Shown here one piece after another: positions 26,508-35,889 of a stretch of 47,925 nt of DNA. The DNA is taken from assembly GCF_900199585.1 (NCBI RefSeq), contig NZ_FZQY01000010.1, forward strand, positions 2,591 to 50,515, written 5' to 3'. The translations under genes and the position numbers were made by a program. Within the stretch, counting starts at the first letter, position 1. Every line of letters begins with the position of its first letter. The notes beneath the pieces are model-generated. The model made no database searches. It worked only from the letters and a program-made list of their open reading frames with translations, and had not been told where the DNA came from. The stretch comes from Helicobacter sp. 'house sparrow 1'. Its GTDB lineage: Bacteria > Campylobacterota > Campylobacteria > Campylobacterales > Helicobacteraceae.

Positions 26508-27111
26508 TGTTTCTCTTTTTTTGCAAAATCATTAGTAATAATGGTAGAAAAATATAATTACCTCTTTGATAATTACTATTAGCAAGAAGAGCTGCATCAA
26601 AATTCTCTAATTCTTGTTGGTTAAACATAATCCCTGCCTTATGGGCACTAAAAAGCAAAGATTGTATTTTTTGTTTTAATTTTTCTTGTGTTTCATCAAA
26701 ATCTTTTTTCAAAAAATTATGAATATCCTCTAACTTTAGCTGTTCTAAATTAAGCTCAAAAGGCTCTAATCTAACTTTTTCTCTTCTATCTTCAATCTGT
26801 AATCGTGATCTAATGGTATTTAAGAGAGAGTTCTTGTTTTTAGCAAATAATATAAATTCTATATTTTTAGGTGGTTCTTCTAGAATCTTTAATAGTGCAT
26901 TTTGGGCGAAAGTGTTATAAGAATTTGCAATAATACAAAGATATTTTTTTTTATCAGATGCAATATAAGCCTCTGTGATTACTTGATGGGCATCTTCAAT
27001 TTTAAATTCTTCAGATCTAAAAATCCTTACAAAATTCCTATCTAAAGGAGCAAGGAATGTCTCTAAGGTATTATCAAAATGATGAGTTAAAATAATTTTA
27101 TTTCCTACCAT
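26485..27111 (-). CDS. holB: DNA polymerase III delta' subunit (short form)
   Basis: The clamp-loader delta' subunit. Typical AAA+ sequence remains at AQNALLKILEEPPKNIEFILFAKNKNSLLNTIRSRLQ (about residues 73-110), where SRLQ is a sensor-like end. At 208 residues it is much shorter than the E. coli protein (about 334) and lacks most of the C-terminal collar, as in H. pylori. It sits three bases after hobA. Confidence 0.88.
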   Translation of the reverse strand: MVGNKIILTHHFDNTLETFLAPLDRNFVRIFRSEEFKIEDAHQVITEAYIASDKKKYLCIIANSYNTFAQNALLKILEEPPKNIEFILFAKNKNSLLNTIRSRLQIEDRREKVRLEPFELNLEQLKLEDIHNFLKKDFDETQEKLKQKIQSLLFSAHKAGIMFNQQELENFDAALLANSNYQRGNYIFLPLLLMILQKKRNNVYTTNQ

Positions 27112-27114
27112 TTT

Positions 27115-27660
27115 TTATTCTAAAACAATATCACCCAACATTACACCAAATAATGCTTCTTCAAAAACCTTATAAAGTTGAATAAGCTTGTAATCTACCA
27201 TTTTATCTGAAGAATTGAGATGTAAAGCATTTTGTATCGATTCATCAAAAATCCATAAAAAACCATTATTTCTACTTAATGCAAGCTTTGCAGCCGCACT
27301 ACTTGTCTTGCCAATATACCAAAAGGCATAATCCCTATAACTTAAACTCAACATATCATACACCAAAGCATTATTATGCTCATACACATTAGGAATAATA
27401 TCCTTAAGCAAAAAAACTGGAACTAGAGGCCTATTTGCCTTTAATCTATTGATTCTACTAGAAATATAGCTTCCAAACCATTCAAACCTCTCATCCGTGC
27501 ATAATAGCAATGTTCCACCATTTAGAATATATGTAATAGTTCTAGATACAAGACTTACCCATTGAAATCTCTCTATCTCAAGCCAATCACTATTTAGAGC
27601 AATTTTATTATTCTCCTCTCTAATAGTTTTTAGCATCCATTCTGAAATTCCAACACTCAT
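27115..27660 (-). CDS. hobA: HobA, DnaA-binding replication initiation protein
   Basis: HobA binds domain I of DnaA and helps its assembly at the origin; it is found in Campylobacterota and is the structural counterpart of DiaA. The call rests on length (181 residues), the alternating alpha/beta pattern of a SIS-like fold, and exact position between lysC and holB as in H. pylori HP1230. Its stretches SEWMLKTIREENN, NGGTLLLCTDERFEWFGSYI and DYAFWYIGKTSSAA also fit. It overlaps lysC by four bases. Confidence 0.87.
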   Translation of the reverse strand: MSVGISEWMLKTIREENNKIALNSDWLEIERFQWVSLVSRTITYILNGGTLLLCTDERFEWFGSYISSRINRLKANRPLVPVFLLKDIIPNVYEHNNALVYDMLSLSYRDYAFWYIGKTSSAAAKLALSRNNGFLWIFDESIQNALHLNSSDKMVDYKLIQLYKVFEEALFGVMLGDIVLE

Positions 27661-28862
27661 TTATCAAGCTCATAAGCACTATGTAGAGATCTAACTGCAA
27701 GCTCTGCATATTTGATATCAATAAGCACTGAAATTTTAATCTCACTTGTGCTTATCATCATAATATTAATATTTTCACTTGCAAGTGTTTTAAAGGCCAC
27801 GCTTGCAACGCCAGAGTGAGACTTCATCCCTACTCCCACTATAGATACCTTAGCAATAGAACAATCAAACTCAATAATTCCAACATCTTTCTCAAAGCGT
27901 TTTAAGGCTCTCTTTGCTTCTTCAACCTCAGTTTCTGGAATTGTAAAATCTAAATCTGTTTTTCCATCCCTGCCAATAGTTTGCACAATCATATCAATAT
28001 TAATATTTGCATTTGCAAGCTCTCCAAAAATATCAGCTGCAATTCCAGGTCTATCAATCACATCTACCATACTCACTCTTGCTTGATTCTTATCTAATGC
28101 TATTCCACTTACAACTGCTTGTTCCATAATATTCTCCTCATGTAAAATCATTGTCCCCTCTTCAGTATTAAACGAACTTCTAGTTACTAAGGGGATATTC
28201 CATTTCTTTGCAAACTCAATAGAGCGATTTAATAAGACTTTTGCACCCATTGAAGCAAGCTCCAACATCTCATCATAACTTATCTTTTGTATCTTTTTAG
28301 CATTCTTCTCAATCCTAGGATCTGTTGTATAAACCCCATTTACATCAGTATATATTTCACACAAGTCTGCTTGAAGTGCTCCTGCTAAAGCAACAGCAGA
28401 TAAATCGCTTCCTCCACGACCTAATGTTGTAACCTCACCCTCTGTGCTAACCCCCTGAAATCCTGCGACAATGACAATATAATTTTGCTCTAACAATGAT
28501 TTAATATAACCTGTATTTATCTCCTTAATGCGAGCCTTAGTATGCACAGAATCTGTAGTAATTCCTGCCATTCTCCCACTCAAAGAGATTGCTTTAAATC
28601 CCATTGCATCCAGAGCAATTGCAAGTAATGCACTCGTAACCCTTTCACCTGAACTCAAAACCATATCAACTTCTCTAGCATTGGGAAGAGTGCTAAAAAA
28701 CTTTGTATAGCTCAAGAGCTCATCTGTTTTTCCACTCATCGCAGAAACCACTACCACTAAAGAATGATTATTCTTCTTAGCTTCTGCAACTCTATTTGCT
28801 ACATTCTGGATTCTTTCACAATCCCCCATACTTGTCCCACCATATTTTTGAACAATCAACAT
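27657..28862 (-). CDS. lysC: Aspartate kinase
   Basis: LysC phosphorylates aspartate, opening lysine, threonine, methionine and diaminopimelate synthesis. The 401-residue protein has KYGGTSMGD at the start, FQGVSTEGEVTTLGRGGSDLSAVALA in the catalytic domain, and two ACT domains from about residue 260 (VDVIDRPGIAADIFGELANANINIDMIVQ and SHSGVASVAFKTLASENINIMMIS) for feedback control. The ATG overlaps the nudH stop (TAATG). Confidence 0.96.
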   Translation of the reverse strand: MLIVQKYGGTSMGDCERIQNVANRVAEAKKNNHSLVVVVSAMSGKTDELLSYTKFFSTLPNAREVDMVLSSGERVTSALLAIALDAMGFKAISLSGRMAGITTDSVHTKARIKEINTGYIKSLLEQNYIVIVAGFQGVSTEGEVTTLGRGGSDLSAVALAGALQADLCEIYTDVNGVYTTDPRIEKNAKKIQKISYDEMLELASMGAKVLLNRSIEFAKKWNIPLVTRSSFNTEEGTMILHEENIMEQAVVSGIALDKNQARVSMVDVIDRPGIAADIFGELANANINIDMIVQTIGRDGKTDLDFTIPETEVEEAKRALKRFEKDVGIIEFDCSIAKVSIVGVGMKSHSGVASVAFKTLASENINIMMISTSEIKISVLIDIKYAELAVRSLHSAYELDK

Positions 28863-29329
28863 TACAAATAACCCTCTTTTTTAAAGTGTTCTAAAACTTC
28901 TTTGTAAACACTTCTTTTAAAATGATTTACAATATCAAAAATCTCCTCATAACTCACAAATTTAAAGGAACTAAATTCGGGGTGCTTAGTTTGCAAATTT
29001 ATGACACTCCCTCTCCTAAGTCGCACCAAAAAATACTTCTGTATCTGACCATCAAAAGGATACATTTTTTTAGAAATTGTCTTTGGAAAATCATATGTAA
29101 TCCACTTTGGACACTCTGCTAATATCTCAATCTCATCAGTCCCAATTTCTTCCTTCAATTCTCTAAATAAAGCATCCTTTGGACTTTCACCCTCATCAAT
29201 TCCACCTTGAGGAAATTGCCAAATACCCTTCATATCACTCCTTTGTGCAATAAAGAATTCACACACTTTTGGATATTTAGAGGAAACAACAACTGCTGCT
29301 ACATTTGGACGATACCTTTTTTGCTTCAT
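28862..29329 (-). CDS. nudH: RNA pyrophosphohydrolase (Nudix, RppH/InvA type)
   Basis: This Nudix enzyme removes pyrophosphate from the 5' end of mRNA, starting decay, and can cleave dinucleoside polyphosphates. The Nudix box is complete: GGIDEGESPKDALFRELKEE and the following I-G occupy residues 42-63. The upstream IWQFPQGG is typical of RppH. Length is 155 residues. It is first in the operon with lysC, hobA, holB, folP and the unknown gene. A TATAAT lies upstream at 29389-29384 on the same strand. Confidence 0.93.
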   Translation of the reverse strand: MKQKRYRPNVAAVVVSSKYPKVCEFFIAQRSDMKGIWQFPQGGIDEGESPKDALFRELKEEIGTDEIEILAECPKWITYDFPKTISKKMYPFDGQIQKYFLVRLRRGSVINLQTKHPEFSSFKFVSYEEIFDIVNHFKRSVYKEVLEHFKKEGYL

Positions 29330-29383
29330 CTCACATAAGTCCTTGAGATATGAATTTATCTTTCAAAAAAGAATATGTGTGTA

Positions 29384-29389
29384 ATTATA
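29384..29389 (-). promoter_or_regulatory. nudH operon promoter (-10)
   Basis: A perfect TATAAT on the minus strand about 55 bases before the nudH start; no clear -35. AAGGA lies 11 bases before the ATG, a longer spacing than usual. Confidence 0.5.
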
Positions 29390-29431
29390 TTGTAAGTAAG
29401 TTAAAACTTCGATAAGTATGAAAACTTTTAC

Positions 29432-29456
29432 CTAGATACTAAAAGCTAGTATCTAG
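29432..29456 (-). terminator. Hairpin after the cytochrome c553 gene
   Basis: CTAGATACTA (29432-29441) pairs perfectly with TAGTATCTAG (29447-29456) over a five-base loop, and with one bulged base the stem extends four more pairs. It lies 20 bases beyond the cytochrome stop. The trailing sequence on that strand, GTAAAAGTTTTC, is only partly T-rich. Confidence 0.6.
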
Positions 29457-29476
29457 TAAAGAAGAATAAACTCTGA

Positions 29477-29779
29477 TTACTTCTTTAAGTTTGTAGTAAT
29501 ATATTTTGCAATTTCGCTGATATCGCTATCTGAAAGGGCTCCAGCCTGACCCCACATTGTCCCACCAAGACCATATTTATTAAGTGTTTTTGCTTTATAC
29601 CCCTTAAGAGTTTCCTCAATTTCACTTGCACTCATATTACTAACAATATGACTTTTTCCCAAAGCAGCCTTTTCCATATTTGTTCCATGGCAACTTGCAC
29701 ATTTTGATTTAATTATAGCTGCAGGATCTGCAGAAACAACCATTGCGCTAAAAAAACATAAAGATAAAATCCTCTTCAT
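29477..29779 (-). CDS. Periplasmic cytochrome c553
   Basis: A 100-residue class I c-type cytochrome. A signal peptide (MKRILSLCFFSAMVVSAD) is followed by the heme motif CASCH (Cys27, Cys30, His31), with the axial methionine probably in GGTMWGQ. It would carry electrons from the bc1 complex to the cbb3 oxidase in the periplasm. AAGGAG precedes the ATG. It is a single-gene unit divergent from hemW, in the same neighbourhood as H. pylori HP1227/HP1226. Confidence 0.93.
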   Translation of the reverse strand: MKRILSLCFFSAMVVSADPAAIIKSKCASCHGTNMEKAALGKSHIVSNMSASEIEETLKGYKAKTLNKYGLGGTMWGQAGALSDSDISEIAKYITTNLKK

Positions 29780-29821
29780 TATTACTCCTTGATATAATTT
29801 TGATATTTAGAGTCTAATATA

Positions 29822-29835
29822 TTACAATTATGTAA
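29822..29835. promoter_or_regulatory. TTACA-N4-TGTAA palindrome between cytochrome c553 and hemW
   Basis: A perfect five-base inverted repeat with a four-base spacer, the geometry bound by the CRP/FNR regulator superfamily. It lies 43 bases from the cytochrome start codon and 31 from the hemW start. The TACAAT at 29843-29848 is a possible hemW -10. Confidence 0.35.
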
Positions 29836-29865
29836 CAAATTCTACAATAGGTAGTAATAAATTTT

Positions 29866-30900
29866 ATGATTTTATACATTCATATTCCTTTTTGCTTGAA
29901 TCGCTGTGGATATTGTACTTTTGTCTCTTACGAAAATGCACAGTCTCTACAAGAAAATTTTGTCCAAGCACTCATTAAAGATTTATCTCTATCAAAAGTT
30001 TCTACACCAATCACATCTATTTTTTTTGGAGGAGGAACACCAAACCTACTATCTGAAAAATTTTATGAAAAAATCTTTATAGCTATTAATAAGAACTTTT
30101 CTCTTGCTCAAAATTGTGAAATTACTCTAGAAGCAAATCCTAATCTTATTACCTCCCACTGGTGCAACACGCTCAAAAACCTCGGAGCAACTAGACTGAG
30201 TATAGGGGTGCAAAGCTTTTTTGATGATAAATTGCATTTTTTGCAAAGAGATCACTTCTATAAAGATATAAATCAAGCAATCTCAACTGCCTATGATAGT
30301 GGTATTAAAAATCTTAGTATCGATCTTATTTATGATACCCCCCAAGATACCCCTTTGAGAATCTATGAAGAAATTAAAAAAGCATCCATGCTACCAATTA
30401 ACCACATTTCCGCCTATAGTCTTAGTATTGAAAAAAATTCCAGCTTACAAAAACAAGGTTTTAGACAAACAAGTTTCTCCTTACACCAAGAGATAATCTC
30501 TGCTCTAAAAGAGTTTAACTTCTTGCAATATGAAGTCTCAAATTATTCAAGAGGTTATAAAGTTTTACACAATCTTTCTTATTGGAGATATGAAGATTAC
30601 ATAGGATGCGGTTGTGGGAGTGTAGGAAAAATTGACAATACTAGATTTTATACACATACAAACCTAGAAAATTACATCAAAAATCCAGATTTTAGAAAGA
30701 AAGAATTATTGAGTGAAGAAGATATCAGAACAGAAAAAATATTTCTAGGACTAAGATGTGAAATAGGAGTGGATGTCTCTCTCTTAAATCCTAAAAAGCT
30801 CCAAATATTATTAGAGGAAAAGAAGGTAGTTTGCAAAAATGGCAGGGTTTTTGCACTAGATTATTTTATTGCTGATGAATTAGCATTATGGCTTTTATAA
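29866..30900 (+). CDS. hemW: Radical SAM heme chaperone HemW (HemN-like)
   Basis: The radical-SAM cluster motif is Cys10-x3-Cys14-x2-Cys17 (FCLNRCGYC), followed by FFGGGTPNLLS, LEANPN and RLSIGVQSF. At 344 residues it is about 110 shorter than true HemN and lacks its N-terminal extension, so the heme chaperone HemW, which delivers heme to respiratory enzymes, is the better call than coproporphyrinogen oxidase. Divergence from a cytochrome gene fits that role. Its last 40 bases overlap lspA on the other strand. Confidence 0.85.
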   Translation: MILYIHIPFCLNRCGYCTFVSYENAQSLQENFVQALIKDLSLSKVSTPITSIFFGGGTPNLLSEKFYEKIFIAINKNFSLAQNCEITLEANPNLITSHWCNTLKNLGATRLSIGVQSFFDDKLHFLQRDHFYKDINQAISTAYDSGIKNLSIDLIYDTPQDTPLRIYEEIKKASMLPINHISAYSLSIEKNSSLQKQGFRQTSFSLHQEIISALKEFNFLQYEVSNYSRGYKVLHNLSYWRYEDYIGCGCGSVGKIDNTRFYTHTNLENYIKNPDFRKKELLSEEDIRTEKIFLGLRCEIGVDVSLLNPKKLQILLEEKKVVCKNGRVFALDYFIADELALWLL

Positions 30901-31337
30901 ATCATAATTTTATAGAGTAAAAGGAATATACCCAAATCAATCATTACATCTGCTAAATTAAACACAGCAAACTCAAAATAATAATGCCAATAAATATAAT
31001 CTACAACCCCTCCATAGACAAACCGATCTAATAAATTCGAACATCCTCCTGCAAAAATCAATCCAAAAGCAAGAGTATTTTGCAAAAAAAAGCCTTTCTG
31101 TCTCCAAAGTAAAAAAGTTGCAATACAAATTGCTAGCACCTGTAAATATTTTAAGTAGATTCCCAAAAAACTCAAAAAAGAAAAAGCAATACCCTTATTA
31201 AAAACAAGCACTAGGGATATAATCTTATTCTCCCACAACACCATTCCATCAATACCACCAGCATAATAAAAAAATAAATATTTCACTACCTGATCAAGTA
31301 TAAAAACACTTAAAAAGGTGCTTAAAAAGACCTTCAC
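30861..31337 (-). CDS. lspA: Lipoprotein signal peptidase (signal peptidase II)
   Basis: LspA cleaves lipoprotein signal peptides in the inner membrane; MetQ in this window is a likely substrate. The 158-residue protein has four membrane segments. The catalytic aspartates are Asp113 ([15 protein letters not shown]) and Asp130 (FNLAD). The GTG start overlaps the glmM stop by four bases (GTGA). The C-terminal part overlaps hemW by 40 bases tail-to-tail. Confidence 0.95.
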   Translation of the reverse strand: MKVFLSTFLSVFILDQVVKYLFFYYAGGIDGMVLWENKIISLVLVFNKGIAFSFLSFLGIYLKYLQVLAICIATFLLWRQKGFFLQNTLAFGLIFAGGCSNLLDRFVYGGVVDYIYWHYYFEFAVFNLADVMIDLGIFLLLYKIMIYKSHNANSSAIK

Positions 31338-32674
31338 CCTAATGCCTTTTTTAAAAATAGCTCAAAACTACCTATTAGAGAATCTAAGAGTTCTTGATTT
31401 TTTCCCTCAAGTAAAACCCTAAGTTTATTTTCTGTCCCAGAGTATCGAATTAAATGCCTTATATTTTTTGACTCAAAATCTCTCAACCATGCATCATAAT
31501 TAGCAATTGTATGAAGGGGTTTTTTCTCACTAATAGAAACATTAACTAATCTTTGAGGATAAAGTTCAAATGGATTTAATACAACACTGCTTTCCTCCTG
31601 CCTCATTTTCAAAAGACTCATTACTTGCAATGCACTTACTAGGCCATCTCCTGTTTTTGCATAATCTCCAAATATAATATGCCCACTTTGTTCACCCCCA
31701 AAATTTAATTTTTCCTGCCTCATAAGATCAATCACATATTTATCTCCCACATCACAGCGCATCAACTCAATATCCTTGCTTTTTAAAAACTCTTCTAATG
31801 CCAAGTTACTCATTACAGTTGCAACAATTTTATTATTTTTCAATTTTTTAATTTCTTTTTGATGATTTGCTAGGGCTCCTATTAGCTTATCTCCCTGGAC
31901 TATCTTTCCATTATTATCCACAACAACCAATCTATCTGCATCCCCATCAAAGCCAAAACCTATATCCGCACGATATTTTTTTACAGCCTCACTTAGACAT
32001 TGTGGAGAAATTGCCCCACAATTATCATTAATATTTGATCCATTAGGGGTATTATTAATCACAATAACATCTGCACCAAGTTCTGAAAAAATTGTAGGTG
32101 CGACCTTATATGAGGCACCATTTGCAGTATCTAGAACTACTCTAAAGCCCTTCATTGTCAGATCTTTTGGAAAAGAATTCTTGATTTGAACAATATACCT
32201 ACCAATCACATCATCAATGCGCTTTGAGCTTCCAATGTCTGAATGGGTCTTAAAACTACTTGATAGTAAATCTTTATTTGCAAAAATTTTTTCAATCTCC
32301 TCTTCTGCATTTTCATCTAATTTAAAACCAAAACGATCAAAAAATTTAATACCATTATCCTCAAAGGGATTATGGCTAGCAGAAATCATAATTCCACCAT
32401 CACAACGCATATCTTCTGTCAAGAATGCAATTGCAGGTGTTGGCATTGGACCTACCTGAATTACATCATAACCTATTGAGGTAAGTGCTGAAACCAAAGC
32501 ATTTTCTATCATATATCCACTACGCCTTGTATCCTTACCCACCAGAATCTTATTTGTAGTCCCCTGTTTCTTAAAATAAAGTCCTGCACTAATTCCAAGT
32601 TTTAAAACCAAAAAAGGTGTAATATCTGTTCCTGCTCTTCCTCTTACCCCATCTGTTCCAAAAATCTTTGTCAT
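31334..32674 (-). CDS. glmM: Phosphoglucosamine mutase
   Basis: GlmM converts glucosamine-6-phosphate to glucosamine-1-phosphate for peptidoglycan and LPS. The 446-residue protein has the phosphoserine motif [13 protein letters not shown] (active Ser100), the metal loop FGFDGDADR, the sugar loop GGEQSGHII and the phosphate-binding [11 protein letters not shown]. It is the gene called ureC in older H. pylori literature, where it is also next to lspA and rpsT. Confidence 0.97.
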   Translation of the reverse strand: MTKIFGTDGVRGRAGTDITPFLVLKLGISAGLYFKKQGTTNKILVGKDTRRSGYMIENALVSALTSIGYDVIQVGPMPTPAIAFLTEDMRCDGGIMISASHNPFEDNGIKFFDRFGFKLDENAEEEIEKIFANKDLLSSSFKTHSDIGSSKRIDDVIGRYIVQIKNSFPKDLTMKGFRVVLDTANGASYKVAPTIFSELGADVIVINNTPNGSNINDNCGAISPQCLSEAVKKYRADIGFGFDGDADRLVVVDNNGKIVQGDKLIGALANHQKEIKKLKNNKIVATVMSNLALEEFLKSKDIELMRCDVGDKYVIDLMRQEKLNFGGEQSGHIIFGDYAKTGDGLVSALQVMSLLKMRQEESSVVLNPFELYPQRLVNVSISEKKPLHTIANYDAWLRDFESKNIRHLIRYSGTENKLRVLLEGKNQELLDSLIGSFELFLKKALG

Positions 32675-32765
32675 CTCTACATTCCCCTATTAGTTAGTTT
32701 GATTTCATTCTTTTTTAAAACAAGTCAATATTTTAACTTTAAACTCATTTTAAATAAAATTTTGG

Positions 32766-32800
32766 CATAATTCTGCCTTAAAATTGATTATAAAAGGATT
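32766..32800 (+). promoter_or_regulatory. rpsT promoter and ribosome binding site
   Basis: TGG-CATAAT (hexamer 32766-32771) is an extended -10 candidate. AAAAGGA near 32793-32798 is spaced ten bases before the ATG at 32808, which decides the start against an upstream in-frame ATT. Confidence 0.5.
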
Positions 32801-32807
32801 AAGAATT

Positions 32808-33110
32808 ATGGCAAATCATAAATCTGCTGAAAAAAGAATTCGTCAAACAATCAAAAGAACTGAGAGAAATCGCTACTATAGAACAAGAATTAAGAACATC
32901 ATCAAGGCAGTGAGAGAGAGTATTGTTGCCAAAGATCCTCAAGAATCTGATATCCAAAAGGCTCAAGAAGCTTTAAAAATTGCCAACAAAGAGTTACATA
33001 AGTTTGTAAGCAAGGGTGTTATTAAGAAAAATACCGCTTCTAGAAAAGTTAGTCGCCTTAATGCTGCTGTAAAAGAAATGGTTAAAGGCAGTACTTCTAC
33101 ATCTGCTTAA
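32808..33110 (+). CDS. rpsT: 30S ribosomal protein S20
   Basis: Ribosomal protein bS20. The start [17 protein letters not shown] is diagnostic and fixes the ATG at 32808, after AAAGGA. The 100-residue product is a few residues longer than usual because of a serine/threonine tail (KGSTSTSA). The helical body with [15 protein letters not shown] is typical. It is followed six bases later by prfA, in the order glmM<->rpsT-prfA seen in H. pylori. Confidence 0.96.
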   Translation: MANHKSAEKRIRQTIKRTERNRYYRTRIKNIIKAVRESIVAKDPQESDIQKAQEALKIANKELHKFVSKGVIKKNTASRKVSRLNAAVKEMVKGSTSTSA

Positions 33111-33116
33111 TAATTG

Positions 33117-34178
33117 ATGCTTGTTAAAAAACTTCTCCCAATTATAAAAAGATATGATGAGATATCTGCTCTCTTAGCAGATTCTCAAATTATTTCTGAT
33201 ATCAAGAAACTAACCACTCTAAGTAAAGAACAAAGCGAAATTGAAGATATTACCCAAAAGGCTAGGGAGTATATAAAAACTTTAGATCAGATTCAAGAAA
33301 GTAAGGCATTACTAGAAGACAAAGATCTTGGGGAATTGGCTAAGGAAGATCTTAAAGTTTTAGAGGAACAAAAAATAAAGCTTGAAGAAGACATCAAGTT
33401 TTTACTTATTCCTAAAGATCCTAATGATAATAAAAATATCTTTCTAGAATTGCGTGCTGGAACTGGGGGAGATGAGGCTGGGATTTTTGTTGGAGATCTC
33501 TTTAAGGCTTATTGTCGCTATGCAGATTCTCAAAAGTGGAAAGTTGAGATTATAAGTTCTAGTGAAAATAATGTGGGAGGTTATAAGGAAATTATTGCAC
33601 TTATTAAAGGAAATGGTGCGTACTCTAAACTCAAATTTGAAGGGGGAACTCATAGAGTGCAAAGAGTCCCCGAAACAGAATCTCAAGGAAGAATTCATAC
33701 CTCTGCAATTACTGTGGCATTAATGCCAGAAGTAGATGATATAGAAGTTACCATCAATCCAAGCGATTTGCGTATTGAAGTGTTTCGTGCAGGAGGTCAT
33801 GGAGGACAGTGTGTTAACACAACAGATTCTGCTGTAAGAATTACTCATATTCCAACTGGGATTAGTGTTTCTATCCAAGATGAAAAATCTCAACATAAAA
33901 ATAAAGATAAAGCAATGAAAATACTGCGCTCTAGAATCTATGAAGCACAACTCCAGGCGCAACAAAGCCAAAATGCTCAAGCAAGAAAGGATCAAGTAGG
34001 CAGTGGTGATAGGAGTGAAAGGATAAGGACCTATAATTATCCTCAAAATCGTCTTACAGACCACCGAATAGGTCTGACACTCTATAGCCTAGAAGAAATT
34101 ATGCTGGCTGGAGATCTTGGTGCTGTAATCGATCCCCTTATTGCAAATGCTCAAAGCAAAGCTATGGGAGCTGAATAA
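33117..34178 (+). CDS. prfA: Peptide chain release factor 1
   Basis: RF1 ends translation at UAA and UAG. The 353-residue protein carries the GGQ motif ([19 protein letters not shown]), the codon-recognition region around [15 protein letters not shown], and the C-terminal [15 protein letters not shown] one codon upstream is in frame, but the ATG at 33117 is the natural start. Its end is ten bases from the converging flippase gene. Confidence 0.97.
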   Translation: MLVKKLLPIIKRYDEISALLADSQIISDIKKLTTLSKEQSEIEDITQKAREYIKTLDQIQESKALLEDKDLGELAKEDLKVLEEQKIKLEEDIKFLLIPKDPNDNKNIFLELRAGTGGDEAGIFVGDLFKAYCRYADSQKWKVEIISSSENNVGGYKEIIALIKGNGAYSKLKFEGGTHRVQRVPETESQGRIHTSAITVALMPEVDDIEVTINPSDLRIEVFRAGGHGGQCVNTTDSAVRITHIPTGISVSIQDEKSQHKNKDKAMKILRSRIYEAQLQAQQSQNAQARKDQVGSGDRSERIRTYNYPQNRLTDHRIGLTLYSLEEIMLAGDLGAVIDPLIANAQSKAMGAE

Positions 34179-34188
34179 ATCTTACTCC

Positions 34189-35889
34189 CTAACCCACGGT
34201 AATCTTTCTATCACATCTCTCAATAGTACTAAGGCGATGAGCAATTACTAGAAGTGTTTTATCTTTTGAAATCTGATAAATCTCATCCATGATTTGGCTT
34301 TCAGTTTGTGTGTCTAGGGCACTTGTTGCCTCATCTAATACCAAAATCTCAGGATTGTGATATAGAGCTCTTGCAATACCTATTCGTTGTTTTTGCCCTC
34401 CACTTAAATTACTTCCCCCATCCCCTACTTGAGTATCAAAACCATCATTTTCTTGCAAGAAATCATAAATTTTTGCCATCTTTGAAACTTCTATCAATCG
34501 TGCCTTATCGATTTTACTGCCAAAGGCAATATTTTCACCAACACTCCCATCAAATAAATAAATATCTTGAGGGATATAACCAATCTTACGCCTCCAAGAT
34601 TTAATGTTGGTATTATCAAGCTTCACATCATCAATAATAATCTCACCCCCCTTGGGCTTTAAAATACCTATAATAAGGTCAATTAATGTTGATTTTCCCG
34701 CTCCGCTCTTTCCTACAAAGGCTACTTTTTCCCCTTTTTTAATCTCAAGGTTAAAATCTATAAATATCTCTTTTTTTGCTGGATAGGAGAAGGCAATATT
34801 TTTTAGAGTAATCTTGTCATTAAATTCTATAGCATCTTCACCTTCTTGTGGATCATCTTCTTGTAAGGCTTGATAAATTTGCTCCACCGACTTACCCATA
34901 AAAATCATCATATTATAGTGATCTAAAATTTTAGTGACTGATGGCAATATACGATATAAAGCTAAAGCATACATCGAAACAATGGGTAAAACAGCACTTG
35001 CACTACCATAGGAATATAATATATAACCAACACAGGCCACCAGCATACAAAACCCTACTGTCTCTAAAATATTTCTTGGTAAGGAATTAAAAGTTTGAAA
35101 TAAGATTTGAACCTTAGATCTTCTTAAAGAAATTTGCTCAAAAACCCTAAAATCATCTTCTTCCCTAGCTCTAAGTTTTACAATTTTAAAATTACTAAGA
35201 GTTTGAGACAATATCTTAAAAAAAGCACCTTCTGCTTTAGACCTTTCAGCACCCTGCTTTCCCACAGCTCTCCCTACACCTTTTGCAATCAATAATATAT
35301 TTAGTAAAAGTAAAAAAGTTAATACTAAAGTCATCTTCCAACTTATGTACAACAAAAGTGTATAAAGCAAAAGCATGATGCTAACTTCTGAAAAAATATT
35401 TAAAAAACTAGAGAGAAAATGTGAAGCATTGCTTGATTCTTGGACAATATTTTTTCTAATAAGATCTAAATTTTTTTTAGAAAATTTCTCATAATCTTGT
35501 CTAATTGTCTTGCAAAAAACCCCATAGGAAAAATAGTGGTACTTTTTAGAGACAAAACGATTTAGCGAGTATGTGTAAATAATATTATAGAATGCTCTAA
35601 AAATATAAAAACCAATTAAAAGAATAGAAAATGTAATCATAAATTGATTAGTATTTTTAAAATGAAAAAAATTAAAGATAGCTGCAGAAGCCTTATACTC
35701 CAAGATTAAACCAGGATTGGTTGCAAGAGTGATAAAGGGCATAATAATACTTACGCCAAAAGTTTCAATGAGGGTTAAGATTAAAGTAGCAAATAATAAC
35801 CCCAGCATTACGACTCTATCACGCCTTGTAATAAGAGATAAAATTAAAGATATATTTTTAAAAAAGCTATTGTCTTGTTTTTGTTTCAT
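34189..35889 (-). CDS. ABC-type lipid-linked oligosaccharide flippase (PglK/Wzk-like)
   Basis: A fused half-transporter: six membrane segments in about residues 1-320 and an ATPase domain from about 350. Walker A is GKSGAGKST, signature LSGGQKQRIG, Walker B ILVLDEATSALD. The membrane part resembles Campylobacter PglK (WlaB), for example ETFGVSIIMPFITLA, and the H. pylori O-antigen flippase Wzk. It would flip an undecaprenyl-linked glycan for LPS or protein glycosylation. The protein stops within the last strand (CDRKITVG), roughly 10-15 residues earlier than PglK, but all ATPase motifs are intact. Confidence 0.85.
   Translation of the reverse strand: MKQKQDNSFFKNISLILSLITRRDRVVMLGLLFATLILTLIETFGVSIIMPFITLATNPGLILEYKASAAIFNFFHFKNTNQFMITFSILLIGFYIFRAFYNIIYTYSLNRFVSKKYHYFSYGVFCKTIRQDYEKFSKKNLDLIRKNIVQESSNASHFLSSFLNIFSEVSIMLLLYTLLLYISWKMTLVLTFLLLLNILLIAKGVGRAVGKQGAERSKAEGAFFKILSQTLSNFKIVKLRAREEDDFRVFEQISLRRSKVQILFQTFNSLPRNILETVGFCMLVACVGYILYSYGSASAVLPIVSMYALALYRILPSVTKILDHYNMMIFMGKSVEQIYQALQEDDPQEGEDAIEFNDKITLKNIAFSYPAKKEIFIDFNLEIKKGEKVAFVGKSGAGKSTLIDLIIGILKPKGGEIIIDDVKLDNTNIKSWRRKIGYIPQDIYLFDGSVGENIAFGSKIDKARLIEVSKMAKIYDFLQENDGFDTQVGDGGSNLSGGQKQRIGIARALYHNPEILVLDEATSALDTQTESQIMDEIYQISKDKTLLVIAHRLSTIERCDRKITVG

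Noticed and set aside
29866-30900. Oxygen-independent coproporphyrinogen III oxidase (HemN)
   Set aside because: The protein is about 110 residues too short and lacks HemN's N-terminal region; HemW fits better.
33444-34064. Two long minus-strand frames opposite prfA
   Set aside because: prfA is unmistakable on the plus strand; the reverse frames carry no motif.
34189-35889. Flippase as a pseudogene because of its short C terminus
   Set aside because: Walker A, signature and Walker B motifs and the H-loop (IAHRLSTI) are all present, and the frame is intact over 566 codons.
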